DNA from: Antedon mediterranea
Taxonomy: Eukaryota > Echinodermata > Crinoidea > Comatulida > Antedonidae
Assembly (NCBI RefSeq): GCF_964355755.1
Contig: NC_092680.1
Location: 1,775,001-1,839,000 of the forward strand
Reading direction: 5' to 3'
DNA length: 64,000 nucleotides
Every line of letters begins with the position of its first letter. Position 1 is the first letter of the stretch. Positions 1 to 13,520 of this stretch are shown here, in pieces. The position numbers and the translations under genes were made by a program. The notes under the pieces are model-generated. The model did no database searches. It saw only the letters and a program-made list of their open reading frames with translations, and was not told the origin of the DNA.

Positions 1-1761
1 ATATATCACAGGCAAAATAATTCATGTCTAGAGTGCACATGGGTACAAAGCATTATATCACTAACATGCTGGGTTGATTAACAAGCCTGACACTCCATTG
101 TGTTTAGGGTGTAAACCAATGTTTGTTAAAAAAATTCACAAACCACCAAACTTCACACTCCTCCCTAAACTAAGTGGTTTTAATTGCAAACAGTTTCTGT
201 AAATGATATAAAAACCAAACAATGTTTTAAGTGTGTACCAGTAAGGTCACTCACCGCAGTATAGATAAAAACCACTCATTATTTTCAACCAAGGAAAAAA
301 AAGAGAAAAAAAGAACCACAACATTTCTACTATGTTTTAAGTCATACAGATTTTAATCTGTGTGCCCTAGTTTTAATAATATTCACAATTGGTGTTTTGT
401 TTTATTTATTTCTTTGAACTTGATTATCATTGTGTATATTGCCTTCACCTTTAACAGTATTTGTACAACATGCTCAGGCTATTTAAACATGTATAATCTA
501 TGCCTGTTGGCTATAGTAACCTGTTTGTTATTGTCTCAACTACAGGCCAACCTCAGAAGCATTACAACTACCACTATTGTTACAATGATTATATCCACAT
601 TTCTAATTTGTTTTAAAGGTTTGAATGAGATATAAAAATAGTTCAAGTAATTTTAACAGTCTGGCATTTAAAGAGGTGTAGTCACTCCATGAAGCCAAAT
701 CATTCTAAAATTACTAAACAACCAATAAAGATAAAGAACAGATTAATAAAAAAAAATACTTTAAGCATATAACAGTTATGTATTCACAAATCATTACAAA
801 AAAACTAGTTTGTCAACATTTTTTCTTCTTCAACAATTTGGATTCAACAATTACATTTTTTTGGTCAATTTTCCTTAATTTATACTATCTGAAGAATGGA
901 ACTGTCTTCAAAAATTAAAAATTTTTTAAAATAACTAACTAATAGGTTAGGCATTAATATGCAATTTTAATTTGTTTTATGTAAAAAATAAAACAAAAAT
1001 TAACCAGTAATGATGAGAAATTTTAGTGAAATGAAAGTAAACAAAAGATAATTTTCTCACCTTTATTTTCTTAAAAGTTTTTGTATAAAAAGTTGCTACT
1101 GTATATTGAACAAAAAGACAGTTGTTTTGCGAGTTCCTTGTTTAATTTCAAAATGTATTGTGTTGGCTATACAATTAAAACACGCTACCAACCAATCGTA
1201 TGTACTGTACAGTATATCCTCCACAGAGACCTATCACATTGTGATTGTGTAAATCATAGCAGACGATGCTAAGCATGCTGGGAGATTGTCCGTACTATGT
1301 TCAAAGTACAGCTTTATGTGTCAATATTTAACTTTATAACAATGGCTTCCGTCCGCAGATTTGGTTGGTATGATCATATCATATAGAAAGAACAAAGAAA
1401 TTTATTCCGGGTAAACATTGCACAATATAACAGGAAGCTAATATGCGATGGCCAGTCAATACAAATTGTTGGAATTTTAATGATTTACCGGAACTGTATA
1501 TATACTTAAATTGAAGATTATACAATATTTAGAAACAATGTTTGATTTATAGTTGTACAGATAGATTACTTTACACAGATTATATAACTATTGGTGTAAT
1601 TTCTGACTTTTATCAAACTAGCCATCTCTCACAAGTAGTTGTAAAGGGTTCAAGTACCATTCATACTAATTGTGGACATCATGTAATACATGCTAAAAAT
1701 CTTAAATTGACAATAATATAGCTGTCATCAGCTTATCAGCTTAGTTTTGGACAGATCAGTT

Positions 1762-1830
1762 AAGTTTGGTTCCCACTTGGACGCAACGCAACGACATAGG
1801 CGCAACGAAAGCGAGTTGACAATGACAGTT
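1762..1830. mobile_element. MITE-3 fragment (TTGGTTCCCACT family)
   Basis: Left arm only, containing GACGCAACGCAACGACATAG and the GAGTTGACAATGACA motif. Confidence 0.65.
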
Positions 1831-2535
1831 TGTGTGATCATCCCCAGAGGGTTTTTGTAGTTTTGTTTAAACAGGAAACTCCAAAAACAGAGGCACACAC
1901 ATACAGTAATTATATTGTTTTATCAGGGAAGATTAAAATGACAATTTCACTCTTCCCTGGTTTTATGAAGCAACTGCTTTTTGTCCACATAAAAACTGGC
2001 ACTTTCATCTAGTGTTAGAAGATACAACATTTTTAACACTAATTTGAGACATAAAGCACCTCACGCTTCATGATAAAGAGTGACCTTTTTTTAAATATAT
2101 CTACTTTATGAATCTTATTTGAAAAATACTCAAAAAAGCAGAACACTCAAGATAAAGATACAGAACATACACGTTGCATAACGATAGTTTTTAACAATAG
2201 TACAAGTATTCTCCCCCTTAAAGGTTAAAATTAGTATTGGTGTAAAGTCCCTATTATGACCAAACCAGGTGTCTAATGGGCTATAAACACTTAAATTGGT
2301 TTTCATTAACACATTTTTTCTTGTCCTAATATTTATTTAACAGGCAATTTATGGATTACATTTATTAAAAGTAAACACACAACAATATTTTGAATTTTTT
2401 GATTTAGTATGGTACAAAGATCCAGCAATAAATCATTGATGTTTTGACAGTGTTTTTGTTTACTCAATATGGTTTATGTCTAATCATGCAGGAATCGGCA
2501 TGTCAGCCATTCTCGAATGTTCTATCTGTTTTGTA

Positions 2536-2637
2536 GGTCTGTCTATAGTATTATCAAACTTTGTGTCATATCACTACCATATTTGGGCACATACACTTTT
2601 TTTGTCAAACTAGTTTGATAGTGTGGACAGAGCTTTA
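2536..2637. mobile_element. MITE-1 copy, internally deleted
   Basis: Both ends of the MITE-1 family are recognisable but the centre is shortened. Confidence 0.7.
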
Positions 2638-2870
2638 GGCAGAAATAAGGTTTGTTCGCTGTTGCTCTGGTGGATAACAGCTCTGTTCAATCCAGCCTAC
2701 GTGCATCTGACCATGTAACTGCATGTTTCATTGGATTTTTCAATTACAGGCACTTTTAATCAACAATTCCAAGCAACTCGTTTAAAATTGGGTCAAAAGG
2801 CTGACATAAGTCTGGCTGTAGTACAGTGTTTAATTATCCTACTGTATCAAAATAGTCGATACGCTTCAGA

Positions 2871-3030
2871 AAGCTCTGTCTACACTATCAAACTTTATGT
2901 GACAAAAAAATGTGATGTGTCCATATAATATGGACATGATGATGATGATGTCATATCACTACCATATTTAAGCACATTGCAACCATATTTGAGCACATCA
3001 AACTAGATTGATAAGTGTAGACAGAGCTTA
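2871..3030. mobile_element. MITE-1 copy (AGCTCTGTCTACACTATC family), description of family
   Basis: Representative of the commonest repeat in the window. Terminal inverted repeats read AAGCTCTGTCTACACTATC and its reverse complement. The interior is itself near-palindromic: a block with GATGTGCCCATATATGG facing one with CCATATTTGGGCACATC. Length is about 110-190 bp with no coding capacity, so it is a non-autonomous hairpin-forming element. Roughly 20 copies or fragments lie here, nearly all in introns or spacers. Flanks are often TTAA-like, but the target duplication is not settled. Confidence 0.85.
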
Positions 3031-3107
3031 AGGCAGAAATAGGTTTGTTTGCTGTGGATAACAGTAATTTTCTAAGTTAAACAACAATAGTTAATGATCA
3101 ATTACAG

Positions 3108-3190
3108 ATGATATGATGTCATCGTGTCCATATATGGACACATCACATTTTTTTGTCCCATAAAGTTTGAAAATGTAGACAGAGCTTAAG
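3108..3190. mobile_element. MITE-1 fragment (one arm)
   Basis: Only the right arm, from the CCATATATGG block to GACAGAGCTTAAG. Confidence 0.65.
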
Positions 3191-3465
3191 GCATTATGCA
3201 ATGCCGGATGAATATTGACATTTATATTATATGGTGTACGTGCAGTACAAAACTGTGTTTGTTTTTCTTTAATTATTGCAATGGAGGTAATATAAAACTC
3301 CAAATACATTTTTTAATGACGCACTGTGTCTATATATATAATATAAATATGTAGTAAACAGATCGTACTTTAGTTAAACTGGATAAATTAGCTTGTATTA
3401 ATAAATATATGACCATATGCACCTCTGCCTAATAATAAATATTATTTTATTATTATTTCTTCCAG

Positions 3466-6400
3466 ATAACGAAGGTGATAATGATCATCAAGATAAAAAT
3501 GGCGTACCAACAGCGAGAGTCGTCGGACTCGTTCAGAGAAACTTACGAGACTATGTTGCTACCCTACAAAAAAAGGAGGTCATTATTTTAGATATTGCAA
3601 AGATAGAAACCACCATAGAGGCTGGATTTAGTATAAGCTTTGATTTATTCACTCTGGATGGATAACAATAAATTGTCCCTTTAATAAGGTATCTTCTAAG
3701 TACTTGCCACAGTGTGTAATATAAATATACATGATTGAGACACAATCGGGAAATTACCTCACGATAATAAGGTGTGTCCCAAAGGACTAAACATACATGT
3801 AAAATTTATAGCCAGGTTTTTATATATCTTACTTGAATCTTACTTGAATGTTCGGGCTCATGATTAAGGCAAATGCCTTTTAAACGCCCTCCATTTCTTC
3901 TGTATTTATCTAGAATTGGTAGCAAAATTTATCTCCCATTGCTCTGTCTTTGTTTAGTTGATCCTTGAATGCATTTATGTTTTCTGCTTGTACTGTAGTG
4001 TGGTATGGATTGTTCCATGTGTTGACGATTCTACTTGAAAAGGAGTGGCTTCTGATTTTCAGTCGGGCTCTTGGGCTTTATATATATTTTTTTTCCTTCT
4101 GTCCTGGTAAACTTCTGTCCCAAATTTAAAGATCACTAAACTTTTAACTTTGATATTGAATTTGTAGGGAAGCAGTGTTCAAAGTGGCAAATCAGAAGCA
4201 GTGTTGGTCATACCGTATGACTACAGAATACCAAAGATAAGAATAACAACATCACAAGTAGCGAGTCTACAAGATCAACGGTAAGTTTTATTTTACACTC
4301 TTTAGCTCCCACTTACACATTATTCAGTAAAATGCAACATTGACATGATGATATTTTCATATAGTATACATTCATAAACACTAAATTAAATCCTTCCCCC
4401 CCCCCCCCCCCCCAAAAAAAAAAAACCATATTGGTAACTGTTTTCACTGGTGTGTTAGTTATTTGAGCACATATTTTACTGTGTTTGAATAAATGAATAA
4501 ATAAATGAGTGAATAAATGAATGAAATGAAAATGAATAACCCAAATTTATTTTTCATCATTATATAATTATAAGTTTAATTTTCTTCCTGTTCACTACAC
4601 TAACAATCTTTTTTTAAATTTACTTTATCAATCTATCTCTTATTTATAGTCTTTTGATCATTTCACACATTATTAGAACATGTATTAAATTACTGATTAA
4701 TTTTCTAGGATTGTAGTTCGTATAGACTCATGGGAGGGCAATTCTCAGTACCCCAATGGTCATCTAGTTCGTAAATTGGGACCAATTGGTGATTTGGAGA
4801 CGGAGATAGCTACCATTATGGCTGAGTATCAATTATCAATGGCAGAATTCTCAGAACGCCAGGTAAGATTTTGTTTATCTATATATGACTCTAGTATAAT
4901 CCCACTATAAAATACAGTTAGTACGCTACTATTTACAGTATAATGCACCATTATATTCACAGTAACTTGATGGGTTATTTTTTAGCAACTTGAATTACCA
5001 ACTAACAATAAAGATGATCCATGGGCAGCAACGCAAGAAGAGATTAGCAAGAGATTAGATTTAAGAGATCTACTAATCTTTAGTATTGATCCTATTGGCT
5101 GTGAAGATGTTGATGATACACTATCTATTAGGTAGGTGCAATTTTAATTCCTGGATTTTCGCGCTGCTCCTTTAGGCAGTTATATTCAAGAGAACGGAAT
5201 CATAAAACAGTTACCATGCGATAGCTTATAATTTACTACAGCTGAATAAATGGGTATTTGGAAACTTTAACTGGGCATGCACACACCCAAAAGCATGTCT
5301 GGGAAAAGAAAGTCTATAAAAATATTTGCTGAGAATATTAAGATGCATGTACACAGTAGTTATCGTAAGATGAGCTGCTTTTTTTTGTAAGAAATATTTC
5401 TTGTAATTCAACAGTAATACATATCCCTCTTACAAAATTAACAATTAATAAATAATAATACACTGGTCCTAAAGAATGCTCCGTATTTTGAATACAATTC
5501 TGATTTTTTTTTTATCTTTAGAGAGCTTGAAAGTGGTGATCTGGAGCTTGGCGTTCACATAGCTGACGTGTCTCATTTTGTTCATCCAGACTCTCTAACA
5601 GACGTGGAAGCTAGACAAAGGTATCATGAAACATTTTAATTACTAGTACGATAAAAAACATAAATAGAAAATATAAACAAAAATGAATATACAGAATATA
5701 CATACACATTATTGCACAAAAGTTAAGTTTTAAAATATGGTTACTATTTCTTTGTACTATTGATGTTATACTACAATAAATACATTAATGGATGAGCTAT
5801 TATATTAACCATGTGACTATGTGGCGTCAGTTTATTTATATATAAATCCAAAGGCAAATTACTGAAAAAATCAGTGGGTGGATCTCAATGGAGATACAAA
5901 ATAAAAGCGAAAAACTAAATCAAAACGAGAAGTAAAACAGCCAGAAAAGTAGGCAGAGCTTTCGGGCAACACTAGCCCTTCATCAGTTTATTTACATATA
6001 TATATATATTTTTCCTTTATATTATAATAATGTTGACACTAATTTGTTCTTGAGCTATGGAAAACTTTTCTACTCTGTATTATTTTTTCTGAAATAAAAG
6101 ATGAAATCAAAATTAAATTGTTTCAGATCTACTACCGTGTATTTGGCTGACCGGCGGTTTGACATGCTACCAAGCATTCTAAGTGCAGACTTATGTTCAT
6201 TGGTCAGTGGAGTTGACCGTTATGCGGTCAGTGTAATCTGGCACCTGAACCCGGTCACCTATCAAGTAAAGGAAGTGTGGTATGGCCGGACCATTATTCG
6301 ATCTGCTCATAAAATGTTCTATGAGGTATGTTGTAAGCACATACTTTGGTTGTTAGCACACTTGTATACAATAGAATGCATTTGAATAAACACTAGTGAA

Positions 6401-9400
6401 GTTTGATTATTTGTACACCATGTTTTTTCACTATTTATTTTATATTCAAAGTCAAAGAAAAAGACAAAATGATATATAAAAGACAAATAAGACCAAACAG
6501 GTGCTAAACACCTATGCTAGTTGGTCAACCTAGAACAGTGCACAGAAATTAACAAAATAAAGCAGTAGCCAAATGAGCAATCATCAATCAAGAGTTATTT
6601 AGATTTGATAAAATAAACTTATTAATAGGTACCGAGTTGGACTAAATTTTGATAGTCTTATTTGTTAAATGGGTAAATCTGGTTCCTAATTTAGTTTTAA
6701 GTATAGTAAAAATAACTTTTTTTGTTATTGTATCAGGCAGCTCAAGCAATGCATGATGGGAAGGATGTGAGAGCAGATATTCCAGAACTAAACGACATGG
6801 ATGCAATGTCAGTAGAAATAAGGTAAACATGAACATTTTGTTTTTCAGTGTCTGCAATATATGTATATTGTTAATAACTACCTTTGATCCTTTCGTATAA
6901 ATTAAATTTGCAGAATGCAACGATTGAAATGGTGTGTTGACAAGCTAATGGATGTTGCAAGACACCTTAAAGCTAACCGGGTGAAAGGGGGCGCTGTTCA
7001 ACTTGAAGGTCTTGAGGTTAAAGTGGAGCTGAATGAAGAACAAGAAATTGAGAACTTAATACCAAAACAGGTGAGGTTGTCTTAATACATATGTGTTCTA
7101 GTATTCATTATACTTCCTTATAGCTGGAATATATCAATTTACAACCCTGGTATAAGCCCACCCTATAAGTCCATTTGTATAAGCCCACCTTTAGCACTGT
7201 GTAACTACCATATACCTGTAATCAAAGCATATGCTAATTATAACAATATTAAAGCGCATTCCACAAAAATAAAAATAACTTTATATATATATATACTTCT
7301 ATATAATTTTACGCAGACACTGAAATCATATCTCATGTATGTGGTACAATCTGAGTATTGTATGTATTGTGTGAAGATGTTTAATGAATAAAATCAATTT
7401 TCATTGCAACATTCCAAGCTGTATATAATCCAAATTTGTCTTATTAAACATGTAAATCACAATACCAATAATCAAAAGTGTATTAATGTATTTTGTATTG
7501 TACACATGTATTTTATTACATATTTTTGTTTAATTTTTAGACAATGGAAATTCATGAGACAATAGCTGAATGTATGATATTTGCAAATCATTGGGTCGCT
7601 AAGAAGATTGTTGAAACCTATCCTCTATGTTCTTTGGTATACTAAAAGATTTTTATGTGTTTTCAAAATTGTTCTATTTATCTATATTTATTTCACCTTA
7701 TTTATAGAGGGTGACCCTAAAGCACTTGTCAATTGTATGACCCACTATACGACCCCCGGGAGAGGTGCGTCATGGGTGCGTCATTTACATATAATTACTG
7801 ACGCAAGGGTGCGTCAAAAAACCTAGATGGTACGTCACATCAATGAACAAGGTGTGTCAATGTACGTCACTTTACCACCCACCATATCATAAACAACATG
7901 GTCACAGTGCGTCAAAATAAGTGCGTCATGGTCACCTAAAGGCAAGTCACATTTTTTACGCACGGGTGCGTCATGGTATGTATTCAAAGGTATGACGCAC
8001 ATCGGACAAATGACGCACCTCTCCCGGGGGTCATATAGTGGGTCATACAATTGACAAGTGCATAAAGCTTGGTTCCCACTAGAACGTAACGCAAGGACGT
8101 AAACGCAACGCAAGCGTTTTAACCAATGACAAGCGAAGTTATATACAGTTAGCAATCACAAGCGAATAAGCCATCGCTTGTGATTGGTCAATTCACTTGC
8201 GTTGCATCGCTAGTGGGAACCACGCTTAAACAGCGTATGCTGACAATCAAGGTGCCCTCTATGAAAGATTTTACCTAAAGCTCTGTCTACACTATCAAAC
8301 TTTATGTGACAACAAATTGTGATTAATAATGTAGACAGATTAATAATGTAGACAGATTAATAATGTAGACAGATTAATAATGTAGACAGAGCTTAATACA
8401 GTGTAAGAATCAAGAATTAATCAAGTCAATATTATGAATAGACCTTAATTCCTTCATTTAAGAATAAAAACAATTTTGTATTTATTTTTTATTTAGCTTA
8501 GATATCATCCACTGCCAAGACAGGACCACTTTCAGCAGCTGGTTGAAAGCGCAAAAGCTAAGGGTTTTGAAATTGACACAAGGTATTCTGTAATATTTGA
8601 ATGTTTATATTGTATATTTCTTTTGTTCTGTCTACACTATCAAACTAGTTTGACAAAAAAAGGTGCCCAAATATAGTAGTGATATGCCCAAATATGGTAG
8701 TGATATGACATCGTCATATCCATATATGGGCACATCTTATTTTTTTCACATAGAGTTTGATAGTGTAGACAGAGCTTTAAATACAACTCCATCTTATTAT
8801 CTATAAACAGTGTTGTATATTATTATTAAAAACATCCGTTAAGTCATGGTAGCACATCACAAGTTTAACATGACGAAAGTATTTCCTGCTTTTATTCAAA
8901 ATGTATTTTTTTTTAGTACAAGCAAATCGTTAGCAGACTCATTAGACATATGCGTTGATGATGTAGACGTGAATGTAAACCGTATGTTACGCTCTCTCGC
9001 AACAAAAGCTATGTCAAATGCTTTGTACTTCTCTACCGGTAGTCTACCAAGGGATCAGTTCTTTCACTATGGTAAAAACCCCCCAAAAAAAATTTTTTTT
9101 ATTGTAATAATTAAAATACAAATTTACTTAACGTTAAAAAAACTTACCATATTTATTCAATTTAAGTGTTAGGTAAAAACAAGTATAGGGAGTATAAATT
9201 AATAAATTTGACTTGTTATATATAGAACTTATAGTGAAAGTGATATTACTGGTTAAAATTATAAACAGTAAGTCACAAATCTGGGAGCAACAATGTAACC
9301 ATAACAAAGGCAAGACTTTGATAATATAACGCATGAATGGAGGACCATTAAGTTATTAAAATAAAATGTGCTTTATTTAACATTGTTTAAAAGTGAAAGT

Positions 9401-12400
9401 GATATTGCTATTATAAATAAAAGATGAAATGATGAATATCGGTTAAATATTTAAACATTTCATATCCTGTATTTTGCTCTGTTTACACTATCAAACTAGT
9501 TTGACAAAAAAGTGTGACAAATACGGTAGTGATATGCCCAAATATCGTAGTGATATGACATCATCATGTCCATATATGGGCACATCACATTTTTATGTCA
9601 CATCAAGTTTGATAGACAATGCTTTATAATACATTTTTTTGTTTTGTTTTGTTCAGGATTGGCTTTAGACTGCTATACACATTTTACATCTCCTATCCGA
9701 CGATATGCTGATGTAATTGTAAGTGTATTACATTATATACTATAGAATCAGAAATATAGTTTGTGTTTATAAGTACTGTGGCCAATTTAAATTTCATTAG
9801 CTGAGGGAAATATATTCCACTTATTCCATCTAATATACTAGGTAATAACTAGCTAGGTATCTTTAACCTCTCAACCTGAATTCTTGATATTAATAGACAA
9901 ATAACACACATAAGTGGTTAAAAAATGTTTACCTTTTTGCACAATACCATGTTATTTTTTATCTTTTAGGTTCATCGTTTATTAATGGCAGCTGTGGAAG
10001 GCGATAACAACAACTTAATTGTCAATAAAGAACTCCAAGAAATATGTGAGCACATAAACAACAAACATCGGGTAAGCTAGTGTCCTCCTAAAGTTACACC
10101 TCATCCGTTGAATTTGAACACATTCAACATGCACAGAGCAGTCTATAAAGCTCTGTCTACACTATCAAACTTTATGTGAAAACAAAATGTGATGTGCCCA
10201 TATATGGACATGATGATGTCATATCACTACCATATTTGGGCACATCACACTTTTTTTGTCAAATGAGTTTGATAGTATAGACAGAGCAGAGCTTAAATAT
10301 GTTTAGTGTTTTTTTCTGTATTTTTCTTCTTTATTATGTACATTTACAGGCTTCACAGCACGCACAGAAGGACTCGCAAGAATTATTCCAAACAGTTTTC
10401 TTTAAAGACAAAGATGCAGAAGTTGATGAGTGTTGTACAGTAGACGCCATCATAGAAAGTATTAGATCCAATGGATTCCTAGTATTCATTCCAAGGTAAG
10501 TGTGCACTCATTTTTCAAGTTGATTTATAGGCACTTCCTATTGAACTAAATGATGGATTCAAATGACACTTTACGAGCTACGTACACCACAAAAATTAGC
10601 CTAAACATTTGCTGTGAAATAGATATTGTGTTTCTGTTTAGCCATGATATACCAGAGAAAAATTAAACTATACATTTTAACTGCTCAATTTTCTAGGTAT
10701 AGAAATTAAAATTAAAATACATCGTTGAGATAGTTAATAACTTATTTTAAATACAAACTGTATGAATTGAACCTATTTCCCTTAAACTCTGTCTACACTA
10801 TCAAGCTAATTTGACAAAGAAAGTGTGATGTGCCCAAATATGGAAGTTATATGACATCATTGATTCCATATATGTGAACATCTTATTTTTTTCACATAAA
10901 GTTTGATAGTGTAGACAGAGCTTTACATACAACTCCATCTTATTATCTATAAACAGAATTTGACAAAGAAAGTGTGATGTGCCCAAATATGGTAGTTGTA
11001 TGACATCATCGTGTCCATATATGGGCACATTTTTTGTCACATAAAGTTTGATAATGTAGACAGATCTTTAGATAGAAAATGTCAATTCAATTAATTTGAC
11101 CATTGATTGAAGCTTAATGGGAAATTAATGGTGTTTCACTTTAAATGTAATTACAATCTACAAAAACTCACCTATAAATGTCCATTTATTGTCAATGTTG
11201 TATTTTCCAAAAGTAATCAGATAAAACTCATCCTTGTTTCCTTTCTATGCACAAAACCAATTCTACACCTAAATTTCTTTCATTTGATTGGACGATTTTG
11301 GGTCACATGGCATGCAATAGTACACAAAACAATTATTAAATGGATACACCAAGCTGAAATCTGTATGAATCCATTGGAGAGTTGGAATAGAAAGCAGTAC
11401 ATGTGTTTGACAGGATTTGAGTCCAAAGCTATGGGATCCAATGGGAAGTATCCCATTAAAGGAGCTCTGTTATGGATTTTATGTTTCAAATAGTTTGATT
11501 GTGTCAATTATTAACAATGGCTTCTGTGATTCATCCATAAAATCTTACTAAATCTAAAACATATTCTCAGTGGAAAACGTTTTTAGGTGACTTTGTTTCG
11601 TGGGTTTCATTTGCAGTTTTTGTATATTTTTATTTCAAATAATATATTTTTATTAAGTTCATTTAATGGATAATGCCACAAAAGAGAAAAAAAAAAGTTT
11701 GTTTTTGTGTTTTTTAAGTATATTCTTAAAATAAGTTAATTTAATATTGCAGGTATGGTATGAAAGGAGCGGTGTTTTTACAAAATAAGAATGGACTTGT
11801 ACTCGATGTAAGTGAGAAAAACAATCCAACATGGACGTCAGGTAAAGATTCATTACATTTTTGTAATATACAGGTAGATTGTGCTGTTTACATTTTGTTA
11901 TTAATTGTGTTGTGTATACACACCTACAGGTTTACCATATGGTCTATTCAGAAGGATAGCTATATTATGGTAATATTGTTGTAATCTCTTTTAAATGTAA
12001 CATAAGACTCTGTCTACACCATCAACTTTTATGTGACAAAAAGTGTGATGTGCCCAAATGTGATAGTGATATGGCCAAATATAGTAGTGATATGACATTA
12101 TCATGTCCATATATGGGCACATCACATTTTTTGTCACATAAAGTTTGATAGTGTAGACAAGGCTTAAGATTGAACATTGAAGTAGGAGCCTGTCAAAAAT
12201 GTGCATAGCCCCCATCCCCTTAACAGGTGGAATTACAAGGACAAAGATTAAGAACTTCATTTTACAATTTCTAGACCCAAAAGTCTCAATCTTTCCTATT
12301 ACGGTACAGTATATCACAATTCAATCCCAACTTTGTGGTTTTCACTTTACCATTTCTTGTTTGTTTTTTATACTCAACTAGGTTCAATATCAAGGTCAGA

Positions 12401-13520
12401 GTTCACTATTACTGTGGCAACCATGACTTCTTCTACATGCTATGCATTATTTGATCATGTGACTGTAAGTACACAACGTTCACATAATATGTGAACTACA
12501 TATTATGTAGTAAGATTATCCAAGTAAATATCAATATGCATATTTTGATACTCAAAGGCGTTCACTACAGCTCTGAATAGACTATCAAACCTTATGCGAC
12601 AACAAAATGTGATGTGCCCAAATACATTTTTGGTGAACTAGTTTGACAAAAAATGGTAGTGGTATGCCCAAATATGGTAGTGATATGACATCATTTCCAT
12701 ATTTTGGCACTTCACACTTTTTGTTGTCAAACAAGTTTGATATTGTAGACAGAACTTTACACCACTCAAAATCAAGAGTATATTTCACCAAATATTGTAG
12801 GAATACTTTATAAATGTTTTTTTTTTCTAGGTACGTATTTCAGTGCAGTTATCCCATAGTCATTCACATAACATTAAATATGAACTTGTAAGCAATAAAC
12901 AACATGAAGAAATACAAACGAGCCAAGCACACAAAGGCTGTAGTAATGTACAGGTAAATAAATATTAATTTATTCGCATTACATTAATCAACCTTCTGCT
13001 TGATGCATCACACCGTATGGTACAGTACTGTATGTTCATGAATAATTCAAAGATTAACCGACAAGTATATTTTTTTATTTCTCATATTAATTTGTACTTT
13101 TATGTTGAATGAATAAATGCTAAACAGTAAAGTAGTATTTTATAATTATTCGCAACTTATTGCCAAGGATAGTATGCACTTCCCTTCTTAAAGGTGGCAA
13201 TCCTGTTCTCAAGACAAACATATACACAAGATGCTCTACATAAACAAAGTCTTATATTATTTGGGAGAAGAGTTGTTTTTTTTTGTCATGGTAAAAAAAA
13301 TCCTTACACTTATACAGACTGTTTCTATAATATAACTAACATTTGTGTTTTGTGTTCTTAGGATGTTGTGAGCGCTGTAAAAGAGATGCATACTGATAAT
13401 GAAGATGGTAAAGATAAAAGCACGACAAAACAAACTTGCAATGAGTTCAGCCAGAGCAACTCCAACATGTATCAATTATTGAGCAATTTTAGATTAATGG
13501 CTCTTCAAGAATGTTCGTGA
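3466..13520 (+). CDS. DIS3L: DIS3-like exonuclease 1, C-terminal 18 exons (partial gene)
   Basis: 3'-5' exoribonuclease subunit of the cytoplasmic RNA exosome. Exons: 3466-3578, 4168-4280, 4709-4862, 4986-5131, 5522-5620, 6127-6325, 6737-6822, 6914-7070, 7541-7636, 8497-8582, 8917-9071, 9657-9718, 9970-10071, 10350-10495, 11753-11841, 12382-12464, 12831-12953, 13362-13520 (stop TGA). All junctions keep frame and use GT-AG ends; about 722 codons are present. The first visible exon carries a cold-shock-region motif (RVVGLVQRN). The RNB domain keeps the metal-binding aspartate cluster, read as [13 protein letters not shown], plus the stretches [22 protein letters not shown] and [11 protein letters not shown]. 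The last exons match the S1 region. This composition fits DIS3L rather than DIS3 or DIS3L2. The N-terminal PIN-like part is missing from the window. The cluster looks catalytically intact. Introns hold many MITEs. Confidence 0.93.
4389..4425. repeat. Poly(C)/poly(A) tract
   Basis: A run of about 17 C followed by a run of A within a DIS3L intron. Confidence 0.85.
5840..5992 (-). mobile_element. Retroelement fragment carrying a hammerhead-like core
   Basis: On the - strand, CTGATGA (complement of 5980-5986) is followed by GGGC, a loop, GCCC and GAAA (complement of 5960-5963), the order of a hammerhead catalytic core with stem II. Such cores are known in Penelope-like elements and retrozymes. 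No reverse transcriptase is visible and stems I and III were not established. Confidence 0.5.
7705..8277. mobile_element. Foldback DNA element with clustered TGCGTCA repeats, interrupted by a MITE-3
   Basis: Ends read AGAGGGTGACC and GGTGCCCTCT, and long inverted arms share CACTTGTCAATTGTATGACC and GACCCCCGGGAGAGGTGCGTCA. The interior carries about ten copies of (T)GCGTCA in both orientations, like subterminal transposase-binding repeats. A complete MITE-3 (8065-8227) sits in the right arm, so this element is the older insertion. It lies in the DIS3L intron 7637-8496. No transposase gene is visible. Confidence 0.65.
8065..8227. mobile_element. MITE-3 copy (AAGCTTGGTTCCCACTAG family), description of family
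   Basis: Representative of the second abundant family. Inverted ends read AAGCTTGGTTCCCACTAG. Arms are rich in GACGCAACGCAAGGACG-type repeats, and the centre carries CCAATCACAAGCG facing CGCTTGTGATTGG. It is non-coding and palindromic, 120-250 bp. A sister subfamily has a centre with AATACGTCGCTGCGTTGCGT. This copy is nested in the foldback element around it. Confidence 0.8.
8278..8394. mobile_element. MITE-1 copy with tandemly repeated terminus
   Basis: The left end is normal. The right end is replaced by four tandem copies of a unit containing TTAATAATGTAGACAGA, so the terminal repeat itself has been amplified. Confidence 0.7.
8625..8779. mobile_element. MITE-1 copy
   Basis: Full-length copy in a DIS3L intron with both termini and the CCATATATGG core. 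Confidence 0.8.
9476..9626. mobile_element. MITE-1 copy
   Basis: Nearly full-length copy in a DIS3L intron; the right terminus has a small deletion. Confidence 0.75.
10147..10296. mobile_element. MITE-1 copy
   Basis: Full-length copy ending with a short doubled terminus (ACAGAGCAGAGCTTAA), 53 bp before the DIS3L exon at 10350. Confidence 0.8.
10784..10924. mobile_element. MITE-1 copy
   Basis: Full-length copy. The sequence after it (AACTCCATCTTATTATC) also follows the copy at 8625-8779, suggesting a larger unit moved or was copied. Confidence 0.75.
10957..11070. mobile_element. MITE-1 fragment
   Basis: Second, left-truncated copy right behind the previous one. Confidence 0.7.
12006..12166. 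mobile_element. MITE-1 copy
   Basis: Full-length copy in a DIS3L intron. Confidence 0.8.
12569..12759. mobile_element. MITE-1 copy with internal duplication
   Basis: Longer than usual; the arm containing TTTGACAAAAAA is partly doubled. Confidence 0.7.

Larger units (their letters stand above)
1..3465. other. Left-edge stretch without recognised coding exons
   Basis: No coding exon could be recognised here. The short open frames have no family resemblance and several run through repeats. The stretch holds three copies or fragments of the AGCTCTGTC palindromic family and one half-copy of the TTGGTTCCCACT family. It is probably intron of the DIS3L-type gene, because the first recognised exon at 3466 begins inside a codon and lacks the PIN and cold-shock regions expected upstream. 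Confidence 0.5.

Noticed and set aside
360-635. 91-codon hydrophobic open frame at the left edge
   Set aside because: AT-driven composition, no family resemblance, no splice context.
3551-3745. Open frame on the - strand over the first DIS3L exon
   Set aside because: Antisense shadow of the DIS3L exon.
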